Notes: generated from the sequence alone by a model not told the origin. A DNA stretch of 64,000 nt from Absidia repens (GCA_002105175.1 MCGE01000043.1:124001-188000); one strand, 5' to 3'. Positions 27,680 to 38,899 are shown, counted from the stretch's first letter. Numbers and translations are program-made.

Positions 27680-30616
27680 TCAGTATCCCAGACGTGATAG
27701 GAAATCAGCGGCTTCCTGTTTTCGTCCATTTCGATACTTAATTTCAAAGTCATATTCAGCCAAGTATTGGATCCATCTTGCTACAATGCCAGATACTTTG
27801 GGTGATTGTACCAACCATCGTAAAGGTGAGTGGTCTGATATGACAGTGAATTTTTTGCCAAGTAAATAAGGTCTGAATAGTTGTAGGCTCCATACTAGGG
27901 CGAGGCATTCCAATTTAGTAGCACCGTAGTTTTGTTCACTGTTTTTTAATCCGCGACTTGCATAAATCACTGGGTGTTCTTTACCATCATCGTCTAGTTG
28001 CGATAAGATAGTACCAATTCCTTTTTGAGAGGCGTCGCACACAATAATAAAGGGTTTCGAAAAATCAGCACGTCGAAGTATGGGTGCTTGTGTTAATTTT
28101 TGTTTCAAAAGGTTAAAGGCATCTGTTGCTTTTTGGTTCCAAGTAATATTTTTTGTCGTCTTGGTTTGTTCATGTAAAGGTCTTGCAATGGCAGCGAAGT
28201 TTTTTATGAATCTCCGATAGTAAGAGGCCAATCCAATAAAGCCCCTGATTTGTTTAAGGGTTTTTGGTGGAGGGAATTCCTGAATTTTTTTTATTTTTTC
28301 TTCATCCGTCTTTATTCCATTTTTTGTTATCACGTAGCCCAAAAATTTCAATTCGTCTTTGAAGAATACGCACTTGTCGATGTTGAATAATAATCCTCCT
28401 TGTCGTGCACATATGAATACTTGTCGTAGATCCTGTATGTGTTGTATATAGGTTTTGGAGTGGATATTTAGGTCGTCAATGTAAGCAACAAGGCACTTGT
28501 TTAGTAACGGACCAAAGCATAGGTCTATTAGGCGTTGAAAGGTAGCAGGACTATTTACTAACCCCATAGGCAGCATTTCGTATTGATAGGTTCCAAACTT
28601 TGTCACGAATCCAGTCAATTCTTTGGTTTCTTGTTTCAATGGTACTTGGTGGAAACCGGAACGTAGATCCAGCGCTGTGAATATTCTTGAACTGCCTAGT
28701 TCATCAATCAAGTCGTCAATTTTTGGCAAAGGGTAAGCGTCAACTTTGGTTAAAGCGTTTAGTTTGCGGTAGTCAACAACCATTCGGTAATCACCATTCT
28801 TCTTCTTGACTAATATTATAGGTGCGGTGTACGGTGTGCTTGCTGGTTTGATGATTCCCAGGTCACATAGTCGGTCCAGCTCTTGCTTTAAGTACTCTTG
28901 CTCCACGGGTGCCATTCGGTATGGTCTATGTCGGATAGGTGGTGCATTTTCTTTCAGGATAATTTCGTGTTCCAGTAGTGTGGTCTTGCCCATTCTGTCA
29001 TTGTGCCAGTCAAACACATCTTGGAATTCTGTAAGTAGATGTATAAAGGACTTGCGTATATCAGGCGGTACATCTCCTAACTGTAGTTTTTCTTCCTTTG
29101 TAGGGTCCAATTCTTGTGGTGGTTGTATAGTGTCATCGTCTTTTATATCCATCTGTGCTAATTCATATCCTGTGGATTGTTCGTCGTCGTCTTCTATTTC
29201 GAATTTTGTCATTCGATGCGCAATAATAGTGTTTGGTGGGTAACTTTTGTCATTGTCCGTTATGTTGATATCTATGAACTGATCGTCTTGCAAATATTTT
29301 TCGTAGGTAACATCTGGTTGCATGTGGATAATAGTTGGTAGAGCATTATCATTGGGTGTACTCAAGTCAACGGTGCACATGGTGTATGGTGGAAGGGTGA
29401 ATCCTTTTTCTTTGGTACTGATGGTTACTTCTGTGTCCGATACATGGTCTATTCGGAAAGCGTAATCTTGGTCTTCAGCGGGTGTAATTTGACACAATTC
29501 TTGGTCTTCATTGTCTTTGTCATCATGTTCCCATTCTTCTTCTTCTGTTTCTTCATCGGTGATTTCATCTTCATCACTTGTATCTTGATCGTCCATTATT
29601 GGTATTGGTTTGACAGGGATTGGTTGACTTGGTGGTGGATTCTCTTCTTTATAGATAACGTGTGATGCTTTCAAGGTAACCGGTTTTGATGAAGCTTTGA
29701 TGTATGTGATAGGAATAATCATCTTCTTGTGTTTATAGGTTACGGTTAGTGTTCCCATTTTGATGTTGATAATGGCTTGCGCATGATTCAACCAATCGAT
29801 TCCTAGGATTAGGTGAGATGGACATTGTGGCAGTACTTCCATGTTAGTGGGTATACTAATGCCTTCAGTTATTTTGATAGGGACATCAAGGACTATTCCA
29901 AGGGTAGGTTGTCTGGTTCCATTACCAAGGGTGAATACATTGGTAGATGGGGTATCGATTTCCATTCCCAGCATCTTCATCATGGTTCTTGACATACATG
30001 ATTTGGCGGCACCACAATCTATCAGGGCTTTGATTTTTCTGTCACCAATATATACTTCAGCATATGCGGCAGTTGTCACCACTTCGCCTTCTTCCATGGC
30101 GTTCAATGTTATGGGCGGCTTTCTTCTTTTGGGTCGACAGACATCACGTAGCTGTTTCTTTAGATAAGGTGATGCTTCGAGTAGATCTCCAACTTCAATA
30201 TCGGCTTTACGGGTAAGGACATCTTCAGCGATACTATATTTAATAGCGGGATGTGTAGGTACTGATCTTTGTTTCTTTTCAACCGTTTCTTGTATAGGAA
30301 TGTTTTGTTGCAGTGGTTGTGCAGATGAGGATGGTGTGTCTTCCAATCCATTGGTTCTTCTTTTCTTTGTTGATTTTAAATCATGTAGAACATCAGGTGG
30401 TCTGTCTTTTCTGGTAGCAACGTAGAAATCTATGTCTTCTTCTTCTTCTTCTTCTAATAAAAGGTTAGTATTTTTATATTTATATTTATACTTATTTTGG
30501 ATATCCATGGTGGTTAGGTTATGGGTTTGTTGTTGAGTATTGTTTTTGTTATCTTTATGTGTGGATTTGTTAGGCGGGTTTTCCAACTGACCATCAACTA
30601 CAGTTGCCCGTGCTAG
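27680..30616 (-). CDS. pol: Element C Pol: protease, reverse transcriptase, RNase H
   Basis: Continuous frame from the -1 slip at 30616; the conserved tetrapeptide DGQL lies just after the shift as in A and B. Protease IDCGAAKSCMS and LILGIDWL; RT with IIKPASTPYTAPIILVKKKN, CLVAYIDDLNIHSK, LKFLGYVITKNGIKTDEEKI; RNase H FIIVCDASQKGIGTILSQ, which keeps the more usual DAS where A and B have DGS. Ends SRLGY-stop. More diverged from A and B than these are from each other. Confidence 0.92.
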   Translation of the reverse strand, partial: LARATVVDGQLENPPNKSTHKDNKNNTQQQTHNLTTMDIQNKYKYKYKNTNLLLEEEEEEDIDFYVATRKDRPPDVLHDLKSTKKRRTNGLEDTPSSSAQPLQQNIPIQETVEKKQRSVPTHPAIKYSIAEDVLTRKADIEVGDLLEASPYLKKQLRDVCRPKRRKPPITLNAMEEGEVVTTAAYAEVYIGDRKIKALIDCGAAKSCMSRTMMKMLGMEIDTPSTNVFTLGNGTRQPTLGIVLDVPIKITEGISIPTNMEVLPQCPSHLILGIDWLNHAQAIINIKMGTLTVTYKHKKMIIPITYIKASSKPVTLKASHVIYKEENPPPSQPIPVKPIPIMDDQDTSDEDEITDEETEEEEWEHDDKDNEDQELCQITPAEDQDYAFRIDHVSDTEVTISTKEKGFTLPPYTMCTVDLSTPNDNALPTIIHMQPDVTYEKYLQDDQFIDINITDNDKSYPPNTIIAHRMTKFEIEDDDEQSTGYELAQMDIKDDDTIQPPQELDPTKEEKLQLGDVPPDIRKSFIHLLTEFQDVFDWHNDRMGKTTLLEHEIILKENAPPIRHRPYRMAPVEQEYLKQELDRLCDLGIIKPASTPYTAPIILVKKKNGDYRMVVDYRKLNALTKVDAYPLPKIDDLIDELGSSRIFTALDLRSGFHQVPLKQETKELTGFVTKFGTYQYEMLPMGLVNSPATFQRLIDLCFGPLLNKCLVAYIDDLNIHSKTYIQHIQDLRQVFICARQGGLLFNIDKCVFFKDELKFLGYVITKNGIKTDEEKIKKIQEFPPPKTLKQIRGFIGLASYYRRFIKNFAAIARPLHEQTKTTKNITWNQKATDAFNLLKQKLTQAPILRRADFSKPFIIVCDASQKGIGTILSQLDDDGKEHPVIYASRGLKNSEQNYGATKLECLALVWSLQLFRPYLLGKKFTVISDHSPLRWLVQSPKVSGIVARWIQYLAEYDFEIKYRNGRKQEAADFLSRLGY

Positions 30617-30622
30617 TTTTTT
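30584..30622 (-). promoter_or_regulatory. -1 ribosomal frameshift signal, element C
   Basis: A_AAA_AAC at 30622-30616, followed at once by the gag stop TAG. The hairpin is CAACTG (30606-30601) with CAGTTG (30589-30584), loop 11 nt. Against A/B (CAATTG/CAATTG) the stem carries paired changes that keep pairing. Confidence 0.82.
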
Positions 30623-31680
30623 GACTGTTGATTTTGTTGAGAGGGTTGTTGTGTTTGATTTTGTTGGTATTGTGGATTGTATTGATACTGTTGAGTGTTG
30701 TATGGGCGTCGGTTATTGTAATTGGGACGGCGATTTTGATTCATGGGTGGTGATGGATGATAACCATTGTAGTCACCGTAGTTAGAATCAAAGACTGGGT
30801 CTTGATTTTGGTTATTGTAGTTGCGTTGACCATTATTATGATGATACGAGTTTTGATTATAATGGGGCGCATTGTATTGTCGGGGTTGATGACGTGGATT
30901 ATTGTATCGAGGGTTGGATGGTTGGTTGTATGTTCCATTTTGATTTTTTGAGAAGTTATTGAATTCTTCTTTGATAATACTTCTGATGGATTTTTGTATA
31001 TCTTTCATATCCATTGGGTTTGATGAAGTGATAGCGTTCAAACTGGGTGAGTTTGTAGCGGTTTGATAAGGGGACATTTGAATAGTATCTGCTGGATGAG
31101 CAATACGCCGTGGGTGGAAGGGATTGTCAGCCATTGTAACCTGTTGAGGGTTATGTGCAGTCCAATAACCTTCGGCGGCTTTGAGCCATGCTTCAATGTC
31201 TCTACAGCCAATTGATATGCAATGTTGTTGTATGATAGGATGTACTCCTGCTCGGAATCGGCTTTGAATCATTGATTCGGAATCAATTTCGGCAAGTTCA
31301 GCAGCTTCAAACAGTCTTGCGTAGAATGTTCGTGGATGTTCGTCAATACCTTGTACCATGTTGTTGAAGGCATACTCATATGTTTGTATGAGTTCAGGGG
31401 TGATATATTGATCCATTAATTTTTTCATGACTTCGGAGTATGAAAGTGGGTCTTTTGTTTTTTTTAGCAATTTGTTTACAAAAGTCCTAGCAGCGTGGTA
31501 CAATTGTGTCTTGAGTATAATCAGCTTGCGATCTTCATCATTGATGTTTGAGAGTGCAAAGTAGTTATCCAATGTTTGTTTAAAATTTCTGAAGTCTTCT
31601 CCTTCGAATCCAGAAAAGGGCATTAGCTTCATTTTTGGTTGGTAGATAGGTCCATTTGCCAACACAGTTTGTTCGTTCAT
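30613..31680 (-). CDS. gag: Element C Gag
   Basis: 355 residues starting MNEQTVLANGPIYQPK. Capsid-like region GEDFRNFKQTLDNYFALSN, FYARLFEAAELAE, QSRFRAGVHPIIQQHC. The C-terminal part is very rich in Asn, Tyr, Gln and Pro, with no zinc knuckle. It stops two codons after the slippery AAA (SKN-TAG). Confidence 0.9.
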   Translation of the reverse strand: MNEQTVLANGPIYQPKMKLMPFSGFEGEDFRNFKQTLDNYFALSNINDEDRKLIILKTQLYHAARTFVNKLLKKTKDPLSYSEVMKKLMDQYITPELIQTYEYAFNNMVQGIDEHPRTFYARLFEAAELAEIDSESMIQSRFRAGVHPIIQQHCISIGCRDIEAWLKAAEGYWTAHNPQQVTMADNPFHPRRIAHPADTIQMSPYQTATNSPSLNAITSSNPMDMKDIQKSIRSIIKEEFNNFSKNQNGTYNQPSNPRYNNPRHQPRQYNAPHYNQNSYHHNNGQRNYNNQNQDPVFDSNYGDYNGYHPSPPMNQNRRPNYNNRRPYNTQQYQYNPQYQQNQTQQPSQQNQQSKN

Positions 31681-31817
31681 CTTGTTTTCAATTTCTTGTT
31701 TGTATGCTTCTAAAGCTTGGTAGGTAAGTCTGAGATTTGGTTTAGAAAAATAAGAGCGTTGTTTTGGAATTGTTTATAAGATTTTTGGTGTGATTTGCTT
31801 GAAAGTTTAATAGATAA

Positions 31818-31835
31818 CCCCTGTAGTGAGCACCA
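31818..31835 (-). promoter_or_regulatory. Primer binding site, element C
   Basis: TGGTGCTCACTACAGGGG on the minus strand, identical to A and B; 6 nt from the LTR edge. Confidence 0.85.
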
Positions 31836-31841
31836 AAAATA

Positions 31842-32572
31842 TGTTACGGCTATTTTGGGTATGTAGCTTGTAACAGAGTAGTGTTTTTGTAGGTTTTTAT
31901 ATTTTTCTGGGTTGAATAGGATGTCTTGAGGTATCCTTTAGTATAGCTTTTGCTTGTTTATAGCTTGAAAATAAATTTGTTCCTTGGGCGGAATTTGAAA
32001 TATCTTGTTCCTGATTCGGACAAAAATAGAATTGAGAGTAGTGAGCACCAGAACTTTTGTAGGTAAAGTCCAACTGTAGAGAAAGTTTATAAAAAATAAA
32101 CTTGAAAGAGTAAAATAAAATAAAAATAAAAAGTATTGACCTTCGTTGGTTCAATAAAAATAAGTGTATAACACACAGTAAAAATAAAATAAAAAAGAGG
32201 ACTTGTAGTCAAAAATAAAAAAGGTTTCTATAATCCAATAGAAACAGTAGATAATTTGGTGGTATAATAACCTTTGTACTAAGTTTTATTTGTTAATTGA
32301 GAAAACTGATAAAAAACTGAAGAGAAAAAAAAGAAAAGGATAATAATAAAAAGTTGCGATATATATACTAAATAAAAGTTGATAAATATAAGGGTTCTGT
32401 TTTTGGGGTTTTTTGTCTATGTATGAATTTTGCATTGTTTTTGTTTACGTTGATGGCGGTATTTCATTTTTTATATTTGTGGGGGACTATACATCTGAGA
32501 GGCCCCAGCTGATCAGCTGGTTTATATTAAAAATGTCCGCAGCAATGATGCTGGCGGTGTCATTGCTGATGC

Positions 32573-32616
<44 letters not shown>

Positions 32617-32631
32617 TCGTTATCGTCGACA
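31842..32631 (-). repeat. 5' LTR of element C (790 bp)
   Basis: Starts TGTTACGGCTATTTTGGG on + and ends CGTCGACA; followed by the GAAT duplication. A TATA-like box lies on the minus strand at about 32360-32368. Confidence 0.94.
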
Positions 32632-32720
32632 GAATAGTGTTTCAGGTGTGACCATATTGACATGGATTTCCTTTTTTGGTCGTTCCGTCCCAGCACCCCA
32701 CCGGAAATCTTGAATGATTC

Positions 32721-33505
32721 TGTTGCGGCTAAATTTGTGATTTTAGTCCAACTGGATTGTGTTTTTGTAGGTTTTTTATGTTTTTCTGGGTTGAATAGGA
32801 TGTCTTGAGTTATCCTTTAGTATAGCTTTGATCGTTTAGAGCTTTGAAAAATAAATTTGTTCCTTCGGCGGAATTTGAAATATTTTGTTCCTGAATCGGA
32901 CAAAAATAGATTTGATAGTAGTGAGCACCAGAACTTTTGTAGATAAAGTCCAACTGTAGAGAAAGTTTAAAAAAAATAAACTTGAAAGAGTAAAATAAAA
33001 TAAAAAAGAAAAGTATTGACCTTTGTTGGTTCAATAAAAATAAGTGTATAACACACAGTAAAAATAAAATAAAAAGAGGACTTGTAGTCACAAAAAAATA
33101 AGAGAAAGTTTCTATATAGACGATAGAAACAAAATAAAAATAAGACAGTGATTTGGTGGTTAAAAACCTTTGTACTGAATTTTATATAAAAAGGGTTGAG
33201 ATAATAATATAATAAAAATTAACTAAAGAAAAAAATAAAAATGTTGCGGGGGAAGTGGAGGTATTTATACTAATCAAAAAAGGGTGGTCGAAAGCAAGAG
33301 GTGGTTAAAGTATAGAGGTCGTTCGAGTTCACCATTGTCAAAATCGACAGAGTGTTTTGGGATCGAACTTTAATTCGAGAGTGCCCAGTCGATGAGCTCA
33401 CGTGTGTTAAAAGCACTTGCAAATACGTCTTCGACTTCATCATTACTTGCGTCAACTTGCATTGGATCTTCACTACTCGCATCAACTTGCATCGGATCTT
33501 CAACA
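32721..33505 (-). mobile_element. Solo LTR D (785 bp)
   Basis: TG..CA, flanked by ATTC at 32717-32720 and 33506-33509. Same LTR superfamily as C. On the minus strand 33505-33370 encodes an ORF3 C-terminus ending RELIDWALSN-stop. TATAAATACC and GAGCACCAGAAC are kept. Confidence 0.92.
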
Positions 33506-33554
33506 ATTCTGTTATGTTACGGCTAATTTGGGTAAGAAGCTTGTAACAGAGTAG

Positions 33555-34170
33555 TGTTACGGCTAATTTTGGTTGCTAGGTCGTAACTGGAAATTGTTTT
33601 TGTAGGTTTTTATTTTTATAGAGTGAGCACCAGAACTTTTTAGGATTAAGTTCAACTGATTGTAGCTTCAAAGGCTTAAAGATAATAAAGGACGATACTT
33701 GAAAGTCCAAGTGAGGATGTATTATTTTCAAAGATGAAAATAATAAGGTCAATAAAATAAGTAGTGACTTAGATCAAGTCAAAAAAAAATAAAGAGAAGC
33801 GAGATTCAGACTCAGCTGTCAAAAATATATAATAAAAGTATTCCAAAGTGTGGAATAATAGGAAGCCAACAAGTTGGGAGGTTTAAAAAAACCTTTATAA
33901 TGTATTTAAAAATATAAAGTGATCAAAGATAAAATGTTCAAAGATAATTTTTTTTCTTTTTGATATTTTTTTTTCAAGGTATTTATACTAAAATTTTTAA
34001 GGTTCAAGACATCTTGCTTGAAACAAAGAATATCGTGCACCCGAAAACCCCCGCTACTCCCGTAAACCATCTTGCTTCCGTAAACCATTTTGCTTCCGTA
34101 AACCATTTTGCTTCCGTCAGTCATCTGGTTTCATCCCAAACAATTTTCAAGGTTGAGTTCAACCGCGACA
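33555..34170 (-). mobile_element. Solo LTR F (616 bp)
   Basis: TG..CA, duplication GTAG at 33551-33554 and 34171-34174. Inserted 40 bp inside LTR E. It contains GAGTGAGCACCAGAAC (33621-33636), a TATAAATACC box on minus, and three 18-bp tandem units near 34063-34117. A clear ORF3 C-terminal block was not found. Confidence 0.9.
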
Positions 34171-34869
34171 GTAGTGTTTTTGTAGGTTTTTATATTTTTC
34201 TGGGTTGAATAGGATGTCTTGAGTTATCCTTTAGTATAGCTTTTGCTTGTTTAGAGCTTGAAAATAAATTTGTTCCTTAGGCGGAATTTGAAATATCTTG
34301 TTCCTGATTTGAACAAAAATAGAATTGGAAGTAGTGAGCACCAGAACTTTTGTAGATAAAGTCCAACTGTAGAGAAAGTTTATAAAAAATAAACTTGGAA
34401 AAGTAAAATAAAATAAAAAAGAAAAGTATTGACCTTTGTTGTTTCAATAAAAATAAGTGTATAACACACAGTAAAAATAAAATAAAAAGAGGACTTGTAG
34501 TCAAAAATAAAAAAGGGTTTCTATGATCCAATAGAAACAGTAGATAATTTGGTGGTATAATAACCTTTGTACTAAGTTTTATTTGTTAACTGAGAAAACT
34601 GATATGAAAAACTGAAGAGAAAAGAAAAGAAAAGGATAATAATAAAAAGTTGCGATATATATATTAAATAAAAGTTGATAAATATAAGGGTTCTGTTTTT
34701 GTGGTTTTTTGTCTATATATGAATTTTGCATTGTTTTTGTTTACATTGATGGCGGTATTTCATTTTTTATATTTATGGGGGACTACACATCTGTGAGGCC
34801 CCAGCTGATCAACTGGTTGACATTGAAAATGTCCGCAGCAATGATGCTGGCGGTGTCATTGCTGATGCT

Positions 34870-35041
<172 letters not shown>

Positions 35042-35618
35042 TCGTTATCGTCGACAGTTACGGTAATTGTTTGTGTTTTTGTAAGGTTTTTTGTATTTTT
35101 ATGTGTTGTTTGTATGTGAGCACCAGAACTATTTAGGTATAAGTTCAACCGTTTGTGGAAAAATAAAAATAGAATTTGAATTTGAAAATCCGCTCAGGAA
35201 CAATTATTTCTTTTGAATAAAATAAAATAGAAGTGCTTGACTATAAATCAATGAATCAAAGTTGAAAATAAAATGAAATGAAATGAAGACTTTAAAAGTA
35301 CGAAAACAATAAAAGATTTCTATGTCAAGATAGAAATTGAGATTAAATAGATTGGTCGTTAAATAAACCTTTGATGCTTTTTTATTTGGGGCGAGATAAA
35401 AAGTTGATAATAAAAAACACTAAAGAAAAGAAGAAAGAAAAAAAGGGAAGGAGAAGGGGGATTTATACTAAAAAATAGATCCTTGCCAAAACCGATGATG
35501 GTCCATAGGACACTCGATGTAAAAAACTCTTGGATTTTTTATTCTCCTTGTTCACCATTGACCCATTGTAGTAGGTCATCGTAGCCAAAACGCCAACTGC
35601 GGTCAACCTCAACAATTC

Positions 35619-36186
35619 ACTTGTTACAATGTATTACAGTGCACAGTACCTACGGTACAGTACGGAGATCAAGTTGTTATTGATGTCGTTGTTTTGTTTT
35701 TTGATCTTATGAGGTTTTTGTTATTATATGATATAAACAACAGCAAAAAAGAAAAAAAAAGTCGATGTATGGATATTGTTAAATATGCAAGAAAAATAGA
35801 AGTAAAGAATGTGGTTGCTTTCTATCGTACGTATTTAATTATGAACTGTATTGATTGTATTTATACAAAAGGTTATTTATTCACTTCTTCATTGATAGTC
35901 ATTTTTTTAACATCGGTGCTGATATTATCAAAGCGGGTAAAGGGAAGATGAATACAATAATGGTAAAGTCTTCCTTACCCTCACTCATGATAGACTCTGT
36001 CATGATCATATAATATTCATCCTCCTCCAAAAAACAAAGGATGAATCAAATGTATTAACTTTTCTTTATTTCACAAAAAAAGCAGCATTTTTTTAATGTA
36101 TAGAAGAAAAAAGGTTCATTTCCATAGGACGTCTACCAAGTTGGCTGATGTAAGTGAAGGGATGAAAGGGAAAGTGAGTGCGTTAT
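35619..36186. other. Intergenic region after the retroelement nest
   Basis: Contains GTAC-rich sequence at 35640-35665 and an 85-codon AT-rich frame without recognisable features. It includes the 3' flank of the secreted-protein gene. Nothing else seen. Confidence 0.4.
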
Positions 36187-36549
36187 TTACAATTGTTGAT
36201 TTTCACGAAGCGTTATATTTGATTCAATTATTTGACCCCAATTTTCCTGACATGTATTAAAAAAATTATCGAGCTGTTCCCTCCATGGCTCATTAGAGCA
36301 ACAAAAGCTTGTGACCACATCACAATATTGGGAGACGGTATAGTTTTGAAGGGTGAGGCCCGTCGAACATTGATTTTGAACGTGGCAAGGTTCCATCATT
36401 CGCTGTGGAAAGAGGTCCATAGATCCTTTGTAATCCTGGCACATGAACTCTTCCATGATTTCTATTGAATCGTGTAAGTCAACCACCATACAACTTGTGG
36501 AGCAAGATACAAGGGGAGCCCCGATAAGGAAAAGGTAGGAAAACTTCAT
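36187..36549 (-). CDS. Small secreted cysteine-rich protein
   Basis: 120 residues from ATG 36549 (an upstream in-frame ATG at 36576 would put a Lys run before the signal, so I prefer the inner start). The N-terminus MKFSYLFLIGAPLVSC is a good signal peptide. The mature part has about eight cysteines, including CHVQNQC and FCC, and ends with a polar tail; there are potential N-glycosylation sites NYT and NIT. No membrane anchor. Size, signal and cysteines fit a secreted effector-like or cell-wall-associated protein (inference), but no family is recognised. Confidence 0.6.
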   Translation of the reverse strand: MKFSYLFLIGAPLVSCSTSCMVVDLHDSIEIMEEFMCQDYKGSMDLFPQRMMEPCHVQNQCSTGLTLQNYTVSQYCDVVTSFCCSNEPWREQLDNFFNTCQENWGQIIESNITLRENQQL

Positions 36550-37592
36550 AATACTTTTTTTTTTTTTGGGGAACAAATCAAAAGTTTTTTTCTTTTTTTT
36601 TTTCTCACCTTATTTATAATGTTCAAATAAAAGGAGACCTTTGATCGGAAGGGGTGTTTACTCCTTTGTTTTTCTCTTTTTAAAAAGAAACAACAAATAT
36701 ACTAACGAGAGAAGCTTACCTTCCCTAATGGTTAATTAGAAAAGAAGGTACAGTAAACGATATGCATATACCTGTTTTTCTTTCTTTTTACATTTTGGAC
36801 CTCCTTTTGAAATGTTAAAATAAACATTGGATCAAATTTGGTTTGACATTGGTTATTAATTTTTTCCCTGGGAACGAGATGTTCGTTGCATTTACTGTGA
36901 CTTACAGCACAGAATTATGCAATAGGGCGCTGTACAGTGCATTATCAAAATAATCTGCTTATATCACCCACCTTGGTAAGAGAAGCTGATGAAAGGCGAT
37001 CACATCACTTGTTATGCACACAATAGCACAGAAAAGGCAAAAAGATCTGTCCTTTTACTGAAAATTGGCGTTTCCACCTTCGTGCTGAGAGATAAAACTC
37101 TATAGTTGTTATTTACTGCCTAAACAACAATGTAACATAGCAGAGTTTTACTCCGTTGCTGTTTGACTATGATGGCTAAATGTTGTGAATTTGCTGATGT
37201 CATGGTTCATGCGATCCATTCAAGCTGTAACCAATTCTTACGTGTATATGTGGATGTGTGTGTGTATGTGGCGTGAAATATGCGTTTCTTAGCAGCAGGT
37301 GCGGGGAAATCGCCAACGTAATCTGGGTACGCTTTTTGTATGAGGCACTATTCCTAATCGACCGAATATATTAATTAATAAATTTTAAATTGTGTCATAA
37401 ACGTATCCCCCACTATACTATAGATATAGAGTATTTGCCCGCACCCACTTTCTGTCTGGTACACGGGCATAGTAAGAAAACTTGTTTTCAACAGCAGTCA
37501 ACCATGCATACATATTTATTGATATTCACAATATGGCGTTATCTAGTGCAAGCGGTATTTCAGCACAGCAGAAACATTCCGCTTCTGCGTTT
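36550..37592. other. Intergenic, with a partial copy of the F-box array spacer
   Basis: About 36950-37185 matches the spacer of the F-box units (compare 41540-41800), including GAAAATTGGCGTT and CTAAACAACAATGTAACATAG. No F-box gene follows it, so this is a leftover edge of the array. 36550-36950 is the upstream region of the secreted-protein gene. Confidence 0.6.
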
Positions 37593-38214
37593 TTCTTGAT
37601 GTCTACAAGAACAATATGGAACGGTGGAAGCTGTTCTTGTCGAGGATTGCTACTGGTCGTTATACTACATATTAAAAGCAACGAAGCATCGTTAGTAAAA
37701 CTAGGATATTCTCACCGTTCATTGCAGCATTAGAACTACTGTATTGTTTACTCTGTGATCACGACATGCCTTTATATGTTCATCCGCTAGATCCTCTTTT
37801 GTGATGACGGTGGTAAAATGGAAGAAAGACAACAAGTTGAAAATTATTAGGGATACTATGCTTCCACTTTCGTGTATACGTATGCGTGTAACATTGATGG
37901 GGAGATGATATGTCGCCTTTCTTGCTTGGAGCTCTTTCTTTACATTGATCTCCATTTGAATGAAAAGAATGGGACTCATGTTGAAAGGATGTCTTATTTC
38001 TTTTTTTTTATTTTATATGCTTCATACCGCGTACATATTGGTGCCTGAATTTTTCTATTAACCTTTGGTACCTGTATTTTTCCATTTTTAGCTTCAAGCA
38101 ATGAGATATTTTAAAAGTCGTTCGTCTACATCAGAAAAAAGAGAGATGACCTTACTGAATTTTTCCAAGTAAAGTACAGTATCCTCAAAAATATCTGCAG
38201 ATGTCATCCTTTTA
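37593..38214. repeat. Flanking segmental duplication, copy 1
   Basis: Matches 54139-54783 in direct orientation over about 0.62 kb with scattered differences. Short minus-strand frames are shared by both copies (for example NVKKELQARKATYH), but neither copy shows a full gene. Confidence 0.75.
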
Positions 38215-38899
38215 GTTGGTATATTAATTTGCCCTTCCATCATTGTGATATTAAGATGAAATATTTTTATGTAGTTGTCGTGCTGGCACTTCGATGATGA
38301 CTCCCAATTTGAATGATTGTCCAACTCATATTTCATCATCATTGGTTTTTTTTTGCAGCACATCCTCAGTCAAACTTTAATTTATTGTGGATATAATTTT
38401 TTATTTTATTTTTTATCTGACCCACCGCTGACGCCCTGAACACCATAGGAGCCGTTCATCCTTCTTTTCTCAATCGCTGCCCACCCATAGTGCCAAATCA
38501 CAGAGCCTTCATCAAAACCCACACTTCAGAAACCCCTTACCACCCAGTAGCTACATAATTAATACTATTCTCAACTTCGCTCTTCAATATACCCCACCGC
38601 AACACATACACTGTAATAGCTGTTTTTTCACACAAACACATCCCTGTTTTCTTTTCTACGCACGAACTTATAGACTTGGTGGAAGAAGTCTCCATAATAC
38701 CCAATCCGTTCCTTATATATAGGCACACTTTTTTTCTATGCATATGTAATACACATTCGATGAAGCTCATATTTTAAACGTACAACAGAGAAAATAAATA
38801 TAAGAAAAAGAACATATTTATTCGGACGTAGATTCAAACGATGACAAACTATTACTAAACTAATGACGATTCCAAGGTGCTAGCTAATCTACTGACGTT
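38215..38899. other. Intergenic, no gene recognised
   Basis: AT-rich, short frames only (89 codons on minus up to 38363). Confidence 0.35.

Larger units (their letters stand above)
16798..32631 (-). mobile_element. LTR retrotransposon C (Ty3/Gypsy-type), split by element B
   Basis: The 4-bp duplication GAAT is at 16794-16797 and 32632-32635. The left (3') LTR is 16798-16805 plus 24912-25691, interrupted by B and its ACGG duplication. The right (5') LTR is 31842-32631. The net length without B is about 7.7 kb. The LTRs differ by eye by two single-A indels. Gag, pol, integrase and ORF3 are all open, so before B landed it may have been complete. Confidence 0.93.

Noticed and set aside
34060..34120. 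Short tandem units in LTR F as a CRISPR-like array
   Set aside because: Three 18-bp units without spacers inside an LTR; a minisatellite.
35694..35951. 85-codon + frame after the LTR nest
   Set aside because: AT-rich with Lys/Ile/Tyr bias and no family; likely chance.
37719..38363. Short minus frames (86 and 89 codons), possible exons of a gene
   Set aside because: Partly shared with the second copy at 54.3-54.7 kb, but the second copy breaks the frames and no consistent splice pattern was found.
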